DNA from: Craterilacuibacter sp. RT1T
GTDB taxonomy: Bacteria; Pseudomonadota; Gammaproteobacteria; Burkholderiales; Chromobacteriaceae
Assembly (NCBI RefSeq): GCF_023502145.1
Contig: NZ_JAMFLI010000004.1
Coordinates: 124,001-188,000, forward strand
Length of the DNA stretch: 64,000 bases
Direction of reading: 5' to 3'
Position numbers and translations under genes: made by a program. The notes under the pieces were generated by a model. It did not search any database. It was given only the letters and a program-made list of their open reading frames with translations, and was not told the DNA's origin. Shown here one piece after another: positions 26,106-34,480 of the stretch (its first letter is position 1; every line of letters begins with the position of its first letter).

Positions 26106-28094
26106 ATGGTCTCCCGTACCGAGCTCGCCAACGCGATCCGCTTTCTGGCTATGGACGCAGTCGAGAAGGCCAAATCCGGTCACCCCGGTGCCCCTATGGG
26201 CATGGCCGACATCGCCGAAGTGCTGTGGCGCGATCATCTGAGCCACAACCCGGCCAACCCGGACTGGGCCGACCGTGACCGCTTTGTGCTGTCCAATGGC
26301 CACGGCTCGATGCTGATTTACAGCCTGCTGCATCTTGCCGGCTATGAGCTGTCCATCGACGACCTGAAAAACTTCCGCCAGTTGCACAGCAAGACCCCGG
26401 GCCATCCGGAATACGGCTACGCACCGGGCGTGGAAACCACTACCGGCCCGCTGGGTCAGGGCATCACCAACGCGGTAGGCATGGCGCTGGCCGAGAAGAT
26501 GCTGGCGGCCGAATTCAACCGCGATGGCCACACCATCGTAGACCACCACACCTGGACCTTCCTCGGCGACGGCTGCCTGATGGAAGGCATCAGCCACGAA
26601 GCTTGCAGCCTGGCCGGCACCTGGGGCCTGGGCAAGCTGATCGCGTTTTGGGACGATAACGGCATCTCCATCGACGGCGATGTGGAAGGCTGGTTTACCG
26701 ACGACACCCCGGCCCGCTTCGAAGCCTACGGCTGGCAAGTGATCCGCGGCGTGGACGGCCATGATGCAGTCGAGCTGCAAACCGCCATCGATACCGCCAA
26801 GAAAGAAGGCGCGCGCCCGACCCTGATCTGCTGCAAGACCACCATCGGTTTTGGTGCACCCAACAAGCAAGGCGGCCACGATGTACACGGCGCGCCGCTG
26901 GGTGCCGCCGAAATCGCCGCCGCACGCGAAAACCTCAAGTGGCCGCATGCGCCGTTCGAGATTCCGGCCGAGATTTACAGCGCATGGGATGCCCGCGAAG
27001 CCGGCGCCAAGCGCGAAGCCTCCTGGAACGAACGCTTTGCCGAATACCGCCGCGCCTATCCCGAGCTGGCGGCCGAATTTACCCGCCGCATGGCAGGCGA
27101 GCTGCCGGCACGCTGGGCCGAGCACAAGGCCGCCGCCTTGGCGCGCATCAATGAAGCCGCCCAGACCGTCGCCACCCGCAAGGCCAGCCAGATTGCCATC
27201 GAGGCATTCTCGCCACTGTTCCCCGAGTTTGTCGGCGGCTCGGCCGATCTGACCGGCTCCAACCTGACCAACTGGTCCGGTTCGGAATGGATAGATGCAG
27301 AAGGCAACGGCAACTACATCAGCTACGGCGTGCGCGAATTCGGCATGTCCGCCATCATGAACGGCATGGCGCTGCACGGCGGCATCCGTCCGTATGGCGG
27401 CACCTTCCTGATGTTCAGTGAATACGCGCGCAATGCGCTGCGTATGGCGGCGCTGATGAAGATCAACCCGATCTGGGTGTTCACCCACGACTCGATCGGC
27501 CTGGGCGAAGACGGCCCGACCCACCAGCCGGTGGAGCAGACTGCGACGCTGCGCTACATCCCTAACATGGATACCTGGCGTCCGTGCGATACGCTGGAAA
27601 CCGCCGTGGCGTGGGCCAGCGCGATCGAACAGGCCAAGCGCCCGAGCAACCTGATCCTCAGCCGCCAGAACCTGCCATTCGTGCCGCGCGACGCCCAGCA
27701 GATCGCCGACGTCGCACGCGGCGGCTATGTGTTGCGCGATGCCGCTGCACCTCAAGCCATCCTGATTGCCACCGGCTCCGAAGTCGAACTGGCACTGAAG
27801 GCCGCCGATGTACTGGCAGCCGAAGGCGTGGCGGTGCGTGTGGTGTCCATGCCGTCGACCAATGTGTTCGACCGTCAGGACAAGGCCTATCAGGCCAGCG
27901 TCTTGCTGGCCGGCGTGCCGCGCGTAGCCATCGAAGCCGGTGTCTCCGACTTCTGGCGCAAATACGTCGGCCTCGAAGGCGATGTGGTCGGTATCGACAC
28001 CTTTGGCGAGTCGGCGCCGGCGCCGCAGCTGTTCAAGGAATTCGGCTTCACCGTCGACAATGTGGTCGCCAAGACCCGCGCCGTCATCGGCTAA
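26106..28094 (+). CDS. tkt: transketolase
   Basis: 662 residues from ATG 26106. The thiamine diphosphate domain shows [32 protein letters not shown] and the [13 protein letters not shown] metal site; the pyrimidine domain holds the catalytic Glu in [14 protein letters not shown], and [17 protein letters not shown] lies in the substrate region. It links the pentose phosphate pathway and glycolysis. It opens the tkt-gapA-pgk-fba series and is closed by its own terminator. A long frame on the opposite strand is a composition artefact. Confidence 0.97.
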   Translation: MVSRTELANAIRFLAMDAVEKAKSGHPGAPMGMADIAEVLWRDHLSHNPANPDWADRDRFVLSNGHGSMLIYSLLHLAGYELSIDDLKNFRQLHSKTPGHPEYGYAPGVETTTGPLGQGITNAVGMALAEKMLAAEFNRDGHTIVDHHTWTFLGDGCLMEGISHEACSLAGTWGLGKLIAFWDDNGISIDGDVEGWFTDDTPARFEAYGWQVIRGVDGHDAVELQTAIDTAKKEGARPTLICCKTTIGFGAPNKQGGHDVHGAPLGAAEIAAARENLKWPHAPFEIPAEIYSAWDAREAGAKREASWNERFAEYRRAYPELAAEFTRRMAGELPARWAEHKAAALARINEAAQTVATRKASQIAIEAFSPLFPEFVGGSADLTGSNLTNWSGSEWIDAEGNGNYISYGVREFGMSAIMNGMALHGGIRPYGGTFLMFSEYARNALRMAALMKINPIWVFTHDSIGLGEDGPTHQPVEQTATLRYIPNMDTWRPCDTLETAVAWASAIEQAKRPSNLILSRQNLPFVPRDAQQIADVARGGYVLRDAAAPQAILIATGSEVELALKAADVLAAEGVAVRVVSMPSTNVFDRQDKAYQASVLLAGVPRVAIEAGVSDFWRKYVGLEGDVVGIDTFGESAPAPQLFKEFGFTVDNVVAKTRAVIG

Positions 28095-28099
28095 CAGAC

Positions 28100-28130
28100 C
28101 GGCCACCCCGTCAGGGGTGGCCGTTTTTTT
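28100..28130 (+). terminator. Rho-independent terminator after tkt
   Basis: CGGCCACCCC, loop GTCA, GGGGTGGCCG, then seven Ts. Perfect ten-pair stem, six bases after the stop. Confidence 0.92.
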
Positions 28131-28167
28131 GCATTCCGCTTCCCCCCTATTCTCGGAGAGAAACTCA

Positions 28168-29178
28168 ATGACCATCCGCGTTGCAATCAACGGTTACGGC
28201 CGTATCGGCCGTCAGGCCCTGCGTTCCATCTACGAATACAATCTGCGTGGCGACTTCGAGATCGTCGCCGTCAACGCCTCCGGCGACCTGGCGACCAATG
28301 CCCACCTGACCTCGTACGACACCGTACACGGCCGCTTCGCCACCCCGGTTTCACATGAAGGCAGCAACCTGATCGTTGACGGCGACGTGATCCCGTTCTT
28401 CTCCACCCGCAATCCGGCCGAACTGCCATGGAAAGAACTGAACGTCGATCTGGTGCTGGAATGCACCGGCGCCTTCACCTCCAAGGAAAAGTGCCAGGCT
28501 CATATCGATGCCGGCGCCAAAAAAGTACTGATCTCCGCCCCGGGCGGTGACGACGTGGACGCCACCGTGGTGTTCGGCGTCAACCACGACGTGCTGCGTG
28601 CCGACATGACCGTGGTGTCCAATGCCAGCTGCACCACCAACTGCCTGGCTCCGGTGGCCAAGGCGCTGAACGACACCATCGGCCTGAAAAAAGGCCTGAT
28701 GACCACCATCCACGCCTTCACCAACGACCAGGTGCTGACCGACGTGCGCCACAAGGACCTGCGCCGCGCCCGTTCCGCCACCCAGAACATGATCCCGACC
28801 AAGACCGGCGCCGCCAAGGCCGTCGGCCTGGTCCTGCCGGAGCTGAAGGGCAAGCTCGATGGTTTCGCCGTACGCGTGCCAACCATCAATGTATCGCTGG
28901 TTGACCTGACCTTCGAAGCCGGCCGCGACACCACGGTCGACGAAGTGAACGCCATCGTCAAGGAAATGGCCGACGGCAAGATGAAAGGTGTGCTGGGCTA
29001 CAACACCCTGCCGCTGGTCTCCGGCGACTTCAACCACAGCACCGAAGCCTCGACCTTCGACGCCACCCTGACCAAGGTCACCGGCGGCAATATGGTTAAA
29101 GTACTGGCCTGGTACGACAACGAGTGGGGCTTCTGCCAGCAGATGCTGCGCACCGGCAAGGCGATGTTCAACTGCTGA
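28168..29178 (+). CDS. gapA: glyceraldehyde-3-phosphate dehydrogenase
   Basis: 336 residues from ATG 28168. NAD-binding start [18 protein letters not shown], catalytic Cys in [13 protein letters not shown] and the WYDNEWGF block near the C-terminus are all present. It oxidises glyceraldehyde-3-phosphate to 1,3-bisphosphoglycerate, the substrate of Pgk two genes on. Codon use is strongly biased, as for a highly expressed gene. Confidence 0.97.
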   Translation: MTIRVAINGYGRIGRQALRSIYEYNLRGDFEIVAVNASGDLATNAHLTSYDTVHGRFATPVSHEGSNLIVDGDVIPFFSTRNPAELPWKELNVDLVLECTGAFTSKEKCQAHIDAGAKKVLISAPGGDDVDATVVFGVNHDVLRADMTVVSNASCTTNCLAPVAKALNDTIGLKKGLMTTIHAFTNDQVLTDVRHKDLRRARSATQNMIPTKTGAAKAVGLVLPELKGKLDGFAVRVPTINVSLVDLTFEAGRDTTVDEVNAIVKEMADGKMKGVLGYNTLPLVSGDFNHSTEASTFDATLTKVTGGNMVKVLAWYDNEWGFCQQMLRTGKAMFNC

Positions 29179-29196
29179 GCGGCTGAGCGGTAGGGT

Positions 29197-29224
29197 GGGT
29201 TAGCCGCCAAACGGCGGCTAACCC
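29197..29224. repeat. perfect hairpin, GGGTTAG-type intergenic repeat
   Basis: GGGTTAGCCGCC, loop AAAC, GGCGGCTAACCC: a perfect 12-pair stem shortly after gapA, preceded by TAGGGT. It has no U-tract. Such GTAGGGTGGGTTAG hairpins are dispersed repeats in many bacteria, and it may also help end gapA transcription. Confidence 0.65.
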
Positions 29225-29244
29225 GCTCTTGTACATGTTATCTC

Positions 29245-29330
29245 GTGGTGATTAGCTATCACCACATGGAACGAAGTGAGCCTAAACCCAACACATATGA
29301 TTGTGTGGGTAAGCATTTGGAGGTTTAGGC
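29245..29330. repeat. two further foldbacks before the GFA gene
   Basis: GTGGTGAT-TAGCT-ATCACCAC (29245-29265) is a perfect 8-pair hairpin. GCCTAAAC (29280-29287) pairs with GTTTAGGC (29323-29330), with a second inner pairing of ACCCAACACA and TGTGTGGGT. The outer arms resemble, but do not match, the RYYYAAC/GTTRRRY cores of integron attC sites. Confidence 0.5.
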
Positions 29331-29412
29331 CTACAGCCTAAGCTACCACTTACGCCATATACAGCCCTATCCATATATTTTTAAAATCGCCATTGATTTG
29401 AAAGGGTTAGAT

Positions 29413-29814
29413 ATGAAAGGTAGTTGTTTATGCGGTGCAGTTGGCTACGAAATTGACTCTCTCGACATGCCTATAGGTCATTGTCACTGCCAGACATGCA
29501 GAAAAGCACATGCTGCTTTAGCCTGCTCAAGTGCCGGCGTATTACGCACAAATTTCCGCTGGCTAAAAGGTCAAGATAAGCTCTCTACCTTCGAATCTTC
29601 ACCGGGTAAGTTCCGCCACTTCTGCTCTACATGTGGATCACATTTAATAGCTGAAAGACCTAAGCAGTCTCACGTAATTGTGCGCGTAGCAACGCTTGAT
29701 GAAGATCCTGGCGTAGCTCCTCAAGCCCACATTTGGATATCTCATGATGTCCCATGGCTTAAATATGAAGGTATTCCAACATACCCAGAATGGCAGCCTA
29801 ACCGAGGCAACTGA
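29413..29814 (+). CDS. GFA/CENP-V family zinc protein, low-GC
   Basis: 133 residues from ATG 29413, preceded by AAAGGG at the right distance. Zinc ligands are visible as GSCLCGAVGYE (start), GHCHCQTCRKAHA (about 26-38) and FCSTCGSH (about 74-81), the signature of the glutathione-dependent formaldehyde-activating-like family (PF04828). Most members have no proven substrate. Counting four 60-base lines of the gene gives 114 G+C of 240, far below the neighbouring pgk and gapA lines (35-37 of 60). This suggests recent transfer into the glycolytic cluster. Confidence 0.85.
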   Translation: MKGSCLCGAVGYEIDSLDMPIGHCHCQTCRKAHAALACSSAGVLRTNFRWLKGQDKLSTFESSPGKFRHFCSTCGSHLIAERPKQSHVIVRVATLDEDPGVAPQAHIWISHDVPWLKYEGIPTYPEWQPNRGN

Positions 29815-29979
29815 CCTAGCACGCAACTAGTCCACGCTGGCATGGTGGTGAATTACGCTGCCACGGGCAGCTAACTCACCCTAACAACAAAAACTGGAAT
29901 ACGAGCGGCCATCAGGAAACGGTTTTGCCAAAAACCTGTTCCCCATTTCCGACTCCCCATTCCCCTTATCGGAGCGCAC

Positions 29980-31152
29980 ATGCAATTCAAGAAGCTGACT
30001 GAACAGAATCTCGCCGGGCAACGCGTGCTGATCCGCGTCGATATGAACGTGCCGGTGAAGAACGGCATCATCGGCGACGACACCCGTATCCGTGCTTCCC
30101 TGCCCTCCATCCTGCACTGTCTGAAAGCCGGTGCCAGCGTGATTCTGATGACCCACCTCGGCCGTCCAACCGAGGGTGAGCCCAAGCCGGAAGACAGCCT
30201 CTCCCCGGTCGCCAAGCGCCTGTCCGAACTGTTGGCGCAGGACGTAAAAGTCGTGGCTGACTGGCAGGCGGGCATCGAACTTACGCCTGGCGACGTGGTG
30301 ATGCTGGAGAATGTGCGCCTGAACAAGGGCGAAAAGAAGAATAACGAGGAACTGGGCAAGGCTTATGCCAGCCTGTGCGATGTGTTCGTCAACGATGCCT
30401 TCGGCACCGCGCACCGCGCCGAAGCCTCCACTCATGCGGTCGCCAGGTTCGCGCCGGTCGCCTGCGCCGGCGTGCTGCTGACCGCAGAGCTGTTGGCGCT
30501 GGGCAAGGCACTGCAAGCACCGGCACGTCCGCTGGTGGCGATTGTGGCCGGCTCCAAGGTATCGACCAAGCTGACCATTCTCGAATCGCTGGCCGACAAG
30601 GTCGACCAGCTGATCGTCGGCGGCGGCATCGCCAACACCTTCTTGCTGGCCGAAGGCAAGAATATCGGCAAGAGTCTGGCCGAGGCCGATCTGGTCGGCG
30701 AAGCGAAAAAAGTAATCGAAAAAATCCGCGCCCATGGCGGCGAAGTGCCGCTGCCAAGCGATGTGGTGTGCGCGCCGGAATTCTCCGAGAACGCCGAAGA
30801 CACGCTGAAAAACGTGGCCGATGTCACCCGCGACGACATGATCCTCGACATCGGCCCGGATTCGGCCAAAGAGCTGGCCGAGATCGTGGCCAAGGCCGGC
30901 ACCGTGGTATGGAACGGCCCGGTCGGCGTGTTTGAGTTCGAGCAGTTCAGCCACGGCACGCGCACGCTGGCCGAGGCGATTGCCGACTCCAAGGCCTTCT
31001 CCATCGCCGGTGGCGGCGACACACTGTCGGCGATCGCCAAGTTCGGTGTCACCGACAAGATCAGCTACATCTCGACCGGCGGCGGCGCCTTCCTCGAGTT
31101 CCTCGAAGGCAAAGAGCTGCCGGCAGTCGCGATCCTGGCCGAACGCGCCTGA
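29980..31152 (+). CDS. pgk: phosphoglycerate kinase
   Basis: 390 residues. Substrate-binding start [13 protein letters not shown], the histidines and arginines of [10 protein letters not shown] and [15 protein letters not shown]-site lysines in [15 protein letters not shown] and the final GGGDTLSAI glycine loop are all seen. It makes ATP and 3-phosphoglycerate from the GapA product. Separated from gapA by the GFA gene and repeats, unlike the tight gap-pgk order common in betaproteobacteria. Confidence 0.97.
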   Translation: MQFKKLTEQNLAGQRVLIRVDMNVPVKNGIIGDDTRIRASLPSILHCLKAGASVILMTHLGRPTEGEPKPEDSLSPVAKRLSELLAQDVKVVADWQAGIELTPGDVVMLENVRLNKGEKKNNEELGKAYASLCDVFVNDAFGTAHRAEASTHAVARFAPVACAGVLLTAELLALGKALQAPARPLVAIVAGSKVSTKLTILESLADKVDQLIVGGGIANTFLLAEGKNIGKSLAEADLVGEAKKVIEKIRAHGGEVPLPSDVVCAPEFSENAEDTLKNVADVTRDDMILDIGPDSAKELAEIVAKAGTVVWNGPVGVFEFEQFSHGTRTLAEAIADSKAFSIAGGGDTLSAIAKFGVTDKISYISTGGGAFLEFLEGKELPAVAILAERA

Positions 31153-31495
31153 CCCTCATCCGGCGCTAACGCGCCACCTTCTCCCGCGGGCGGGAGAAGG
31201 ATTGGGTAGGTTCTGCGACGGACGGATGCTGAGGCTGGCGGGGCGGAGGCTGCCCGGACATGCCTAGCCTCAATCGGCGCTAGCGCGCCACCTTCTCCCG
31301 CTGGCGGGAGAAGGATTGGGTAGGCTCGGCTGTGAGCGAATGCGGAGCTGGCGGAGTGGATACTGCCCGAGCGCGCCCAACCCTCATCCGGCGCTAACGC
31401 GCCACCTTCTCCCGCTGCGGGAGAAGGATATTGGTAGGCTGTTTTGCGGCAGCCATCTCCCCTCGCCCGCTTGCGGGAGAGGGGCCGGGGGTGAG
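31153..31495. repeat. tandem 114-bp repeat with REP-like hairpins
   Basis: A 58-bp block (CCCTCATCCGGCGCTAACGC ... GGGAGAAGG ...) occurs at 31153-31210, 31267-31324 and 31381-31438, each 114 bases apart, and the spacers also resemble each other (GGCTGGCGGGGCGG versus AGCTGGCGGAGTGG). Each block contains CTTCTCCCGC and its inverted GGGAGAAG. A fourth related hairpin (TCTCCCCTCGCCCG with CGGGAGAGGGG) follows near 31456-31490. No gene is seen between pgk and the LysE gene. Confidence 0.85.
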
Positions 31496-31561
31496 GGCCG
31501 CATGGCCTTGTTCGCGCGTATCGCATAAACTTACGCATTAACCAATACATTAGGCGTAAAA

Positions 31562-32185
31562 ATGCCCCTGGAAACCTGGCTACTCTATGTAGTAACGGTG
31601 TTTTTCGTCTCGGCCACGCCGGGGCCGAATATGCTGCTGGCGCTGAACCACGGCATACGCTACGGCGTACGCCATACGCTGCCGACGCTGCTGGGTTTAT
31701 TGTCGGCGCTGGGGCTGATCATGGCCGGCTCGGCCGCGGGCCTCGGGGCACTCTTAGCCGCATCGGAAACGGCATTTGCCGTGGTGAAATACAGCGGTGC
31801 CGCCTATCTGATCTATCTGGGGATCAAGACCTGGCGCGCGCCGCCACAGCCGCTTAGCAGCGACGACGCCGTGCCGCACGGTGCGGCATGGCAGCGTTTT
31901 TCCACCGGCTTTCTGGTGGCGATGAGCAACCCCAAGGCCTTTGTATTTTTTGCCGCACTGTTCCCGCAGTTTATGGATTCGCGCTTGCCGCAAGGCCCGC
32001 AACTGGCGATACTCGCGGCGACTTTTTATGTGATCGAGACCAGCTGGCAGTTTGCCTATGCCGGCGGCGGTGCGCGGCTCCGGGTGTGGCTGGACAGCCC
32101 CAAGCGGCTGAAATGGATGAACCGCGCAGCCGGTGGTGCTTTTGGCCTGGCGGGCGTCGCGCTGACCGCGGTCTCGCGGCACTGA
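31562..32185 (+). CDS. LysE/RhtB family amino-acid exporter
   Basis: 207 residues with six hydrophobic helices and the family motif VSATPGPNMLLALNHGIRYG (residues 17-36), plus SNPKAFVFFAALFPQFM in the second half. RhtB-type carriers export amino acids such as homoserine, threonine or leucine. It sits between pgk and fba on the same strand but has no clear tie to glycolysis. Confidence 0.9.
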   Translation: MPLETWLLYVVTVFFVSATPGPNMLLALNHGIRYGVRHTLPTLLGLLSALGLIMAGSAAGLGALLAASETAFAVVKYSGAAYLIYLGIKTWRAPPQPLSSDDAVPHGAAWQRFSTGFLVAMSNPKAFVFFAALFPQFMDSRLPQGPQLAILAATFYVIETSWQFAYAGGGARLRVWLDSPKRLKWMNRAAGGAFGLAGVALTAVSRH

Positions 32186-32274
32186 TGCAGAACGGGCGGC
32201 CCACGGGCGGCCAATATTGAAGAATCGGATTGGCAGCGGCCATCAGGCCGCTGCCGCAACACACGGAGATAGAG

Positions 32275-33339
32275 ATGGCACTCGTTTCGATGCGACAGCT
32301 GCTGGACCATGCGGCAGAATTTTCCTATGGCCTGCCGGCGTTCAACGTCAATAACCTCGAGCAGATGCGCGCGATTATGGAAGCGGCCGACAAGTGCGAC
32401 GCACCGGTAATCGTGCAGGCTTCGGCCGGTGCGCGCAAATACGCGGGCGCGCCTTTCCTGCGCCATATGATTCTGGCGGCCATCGAAGAATTCCCGCATA
32501 TCCCGGTGGTGATGCACCAGGATCACGGCACCAGCCCGGACGTATGCCAGCGCTCGATCCAGCTGGGCTTCTCCTCGGTAATGATGGACGGCTCGCTCAA
32601 GAGCGACGGCAAGACCCCGGCCGACTATGCCTATAACGCCGATGTGACCCGCACCGTAGTCAACTTCGCTCACGCCTGCGGCGTGTCGGTGGAAGGTGAA
32701 ATCGGCTGTCTGGGCTCTCTGGAAACCGGTATGGCCGGTGAAGAAGATGGCGTCGGCGCCGAAGGCGTGCTCGATCATAGCCAGCTGTTGACCGACCCGG
32801 AAGAAGCCGCCCAGTTCGTCAAGGACACCGGCGTGGATGCGCTGGCGATCGCCATCGGCACCAGCCACGGCGCGTACAAGTTCACCAAAAAGCCGACCGG
32901 CGACGTGCTGCGCATCGACCGCATCAAGGAAATCCACGCCCGCATCCCGAACACCCACCTGGTGATGCACGGCTCGTCCAGCGTGCCGCAGGAGTGGCTG
33001 AAGATCATCAATGAATTCGGCGGCGAAATGCCGGAAACCTACGGCGTACCGGTAGAAGAAATTGTCGAAGGCATCAAGTACGGCGTGCGCAAGGTGAATA
33101 TCGATACCGACCTGCGTCTGGCGTCCACCGGTGCCGTGCGCCGCTTCCTGGCCGAGCATCCGTCCGAATTCGATCCGCGCAAATTCCTGATCGCCTCGAC
33201 CAACGCCATGCGCGATATCTGCATCGCCCGCTATGAAGCCTTTGGTGCCTGTGGTCAGGCCAGCAAGATCAAGGCGCTCAACCTCGACACCATGGCCGAA
33301 CGCTATGCCAAGGGTCAGCTGGCGCAGATCGTGAAATAA
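32275..33339 (+). CDS. fba: fructose-bisphosphate aldolase, class II
   Basis: 354 residues from ATG 32275. Zinc-binding HQDHG (residues 80-84 region), Asp proton donor in [23 protein letters not shown], and NIDTDLRLA near the end belong to class IIA/B CbbA-type aldolase. It interconverts fructose-1,6-bisphosphate and the triose phosphates used by GapA. Ends the tkt-gapA-pgk-fba set; pyk, often present in this series, is missing. Confidence 0.96.
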   Translation: MALVSMRQLLDHAAEFSYGLPAFNVNNLEQMRAIMEAADKCDAPVIVQASAGARKYAGAPFLRHMILAAIEEFPHIPVVMHQDHGTSPDVCQRSIQLGFSSVMMDGSLKSDGKTPADYAYNADVTRTVVNFAHACGVSVEGEIGCLGSLETGMAGEEDGVGAEGVLDHSQLLTDPEEAAQFVKDTGVDALAIAIGTSHGAYKFTKKPTGDVLRIDRIKEIHARIPNTHLVMHGSSSVPQEWLKIINEFGGEMPETYGVPVEEIVEGIKYGVRKVNIDTDLRLASTGAVRRFLAEHPSEFDPRKFLIASTNAMRDICIARYEAFGACGQASKIKALNLDTMAERYAKGQLAQIVK

Positions 33340-33361
33340 ATCGGCTGCATCCACACAGCAA

Positions 33362-33396
33362 AACGCCGCGCCCCTAGAAGGGCGCGGCGTTTTTTA
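33362..33396 (+). terminator. Rho-independent terminator after fba
   Basis: AACGCCGCGCCC, loop CTAGAA, GGGCGCGGCGTT followed by TTTTT. A-run on the other side means it may also serve the convergent dhc gene. Confidence 0.92.
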
Positions 33397-33411
33397 TGGC
33401 AAGGCCAGCGC

Positions 33412-33921
33412 CTATTTCGGGATCTGCACGCGGTCGTCGTCGAAATCGCCCTTTTCCGCACCGGCATGGCAGGCGACACAGTTGGCTGCGCTGCCCACTG
33501 ATTTTCGCCGCCACACATCCGCCCTGACTTCATCGTGCTTGCGGATAAACCATGCGGTCGTCGAGATGCGCGGCGGCTCGCCGGCCTTGGGCGAAGGCTC
33601 CAGCGGCAGGCGGTTGACGGTCGAGGTGGCGGCCAGGAAATCGCGGATCGCCTGCTCGTCGGCCGCATCCAGCGTCGCGTTGCTGCCATAGTGCTTGTTC
33701 AGCGTGTCCATCTGCCGCTTCCACGCGGCCGGCGGCAATAGCCCCGGCGGATAGGCGATATGGCAACTGCCGCATTCGGCGCTCCACACCTTGGGCGCGG
33801 ACAAGGGCACGGAAAGCTGTTTGGGACGCTTATACTTTTTCTCGCCATCGTCACCCGCCACGGCAAAACCGGCGCCCAGCGCCATCAGGAGCAGGGCAAG
33901 ACTACAGGCTCTGGCTTTCAT
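33412..33921 (-). CDS. diheme cytochrome c (DHC family)
   Basis: 169 residues. Signal peptide about residues 1-22 (MKARACSLALLLMALGAGFAVA), then heme sites C50-GSC-H54 and C148-VAC-H152. Start ATG 33921 fits AAGGGG at six bases, while ATG 33927 would sit directly on it. DHC (PF09626) is a periplasmic electron-transfer protein known to pass electrons to SHP in Rhodobacter sphaeroides; the SHP gene lies ten bases upstream here. The electron source may be the divergent b561 fusion protein. Confidence 0.88.
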   Translation of the reverse strand: MKARACSLALLLMALGAGFAVAGDDGEKKYKRPKQLSVPLSAPKVWSAECGSCHIAYPPGLLPPAAWKRQMDTLNKHYGSNATLDAADEQAIRDFLAATSTVNRLPLEPSPKAGEPPRISTTAWFIRKHDEVRADVWRRKSVGSAANCVACHAGAEKGDFDDDRVQIPK

Positions 33922-33931
33922 GGACATCCCC

Positions 33932-34336
33932 TTATTTGACCGTGATGATCCAGCTGACAAAATCACCTTTTTCCTGCGTCGTGCATTCGCGCTTGAACAC
34001 GTCGTCGCAGTTGCGGCGGAACCACTTCTCCACCTTTTTCATATCGGTGAAGCGGTCGGCCTGCGCCGACGGCGCCAGCGGCTCGATCTTGCGGAAAGCC
34101 GGGGTCTTGCCGGCCTTTTTCGGGTCGGCGCTGTGACAGGTGGTGCAGCTCATGCTCTTGCCGCTGGCCTGCGACTGGCTGTAGTACAGCGCCTTGCCGC
34201 GCCCGGCGGAAAAGCCGGCAAACTTGGGGTTTTCCTGGCGCGCCTGCTGCTCGTAACTCTTGAGCAGACCGGCGGGGGTTTCGGCTTGCGCCGCACCTGC
34301 CAGCAGGCAGGCCAGCGCGATCAGCGGATATTTCAT
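33932..34336 (-). CDS. shp: SHP-type oxygen-binding cytochrome c (DUF1924)
   Basis: 134 residues, signal peptide MKYPLIALACLLAGAAQA and a single heme site C64-TTC-H68. Asn109 next to Cys110 (FRRNCDDVFKREC) is where SHP of Rhodobacter has its unusual Asn axial ligand and a disulfide, so this looks like a genuine SHP. SHP binds O2 or NO when reduced; its cellular role remains unclear. AGGGAG precedes the start. First gene of the shp-dhc operon. Confidence 0.87.
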   Translation of the reverse strand: MKYPLIALACLLAGAAQAETPAGLLKSYEQQARQENPKFAGFSAGRGKALYYSQSQASGKSMSCTTCHSADPKKAGKTPAFRKIEPLAPSAQADRFTDMKKVEKWFRRNCDDVFKRECTTQEKGDFVSWIITVK

Positions 34337-34354
34337 CGATTTTCTCCCTTGCGT

Positions 34355-34433
34355 TCAATGCATTGAGAATACACAGCCAAGCTTAAGCACCCATTAAGAA
34401 TGCAAACAGTATCACGCTTAATGCTAGGTTAAG
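34355..34433. promoter_or_regulatory. twin TTAA-N7-TTAA boxes and a palindrome in the shp / b561 intergenic region
   Basis: CTTAAG-CACCC-ATTAAG (34382-34398) and CTTAAT-GCTAG-GTTAAG (34417-34433) both have TTAA cores 11 bp apart, the arrangement of PmrA/QseB-type response regulator boxes. A perfect palindrome TCAATGCATTGA lies at 34355-34366. They sit between the divergent shp and b561-fusion starts, so one regulator may control both sides. Confidence 0.5.
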
Positions 34434-34480
34434 CCTCGCCAAATAGACTGATGGCATTCAAACGACCGCAGGATCCCGCC

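Noticed and set aside
25986-28190. Long open frame antisense to transketolase
   Set aside because: It mirrors the codon pattern of a GC-rich, highly expressed gene; the plus-strand product is a clear transketolase and the antisense product matches nothing recognisable.
29245-29330. True integron attC site
   Set aside because: Arms have an extra base compared with the RYYYAAC/GTTRRRY cores, no integrase gene is present, and no matching site follows the gene.
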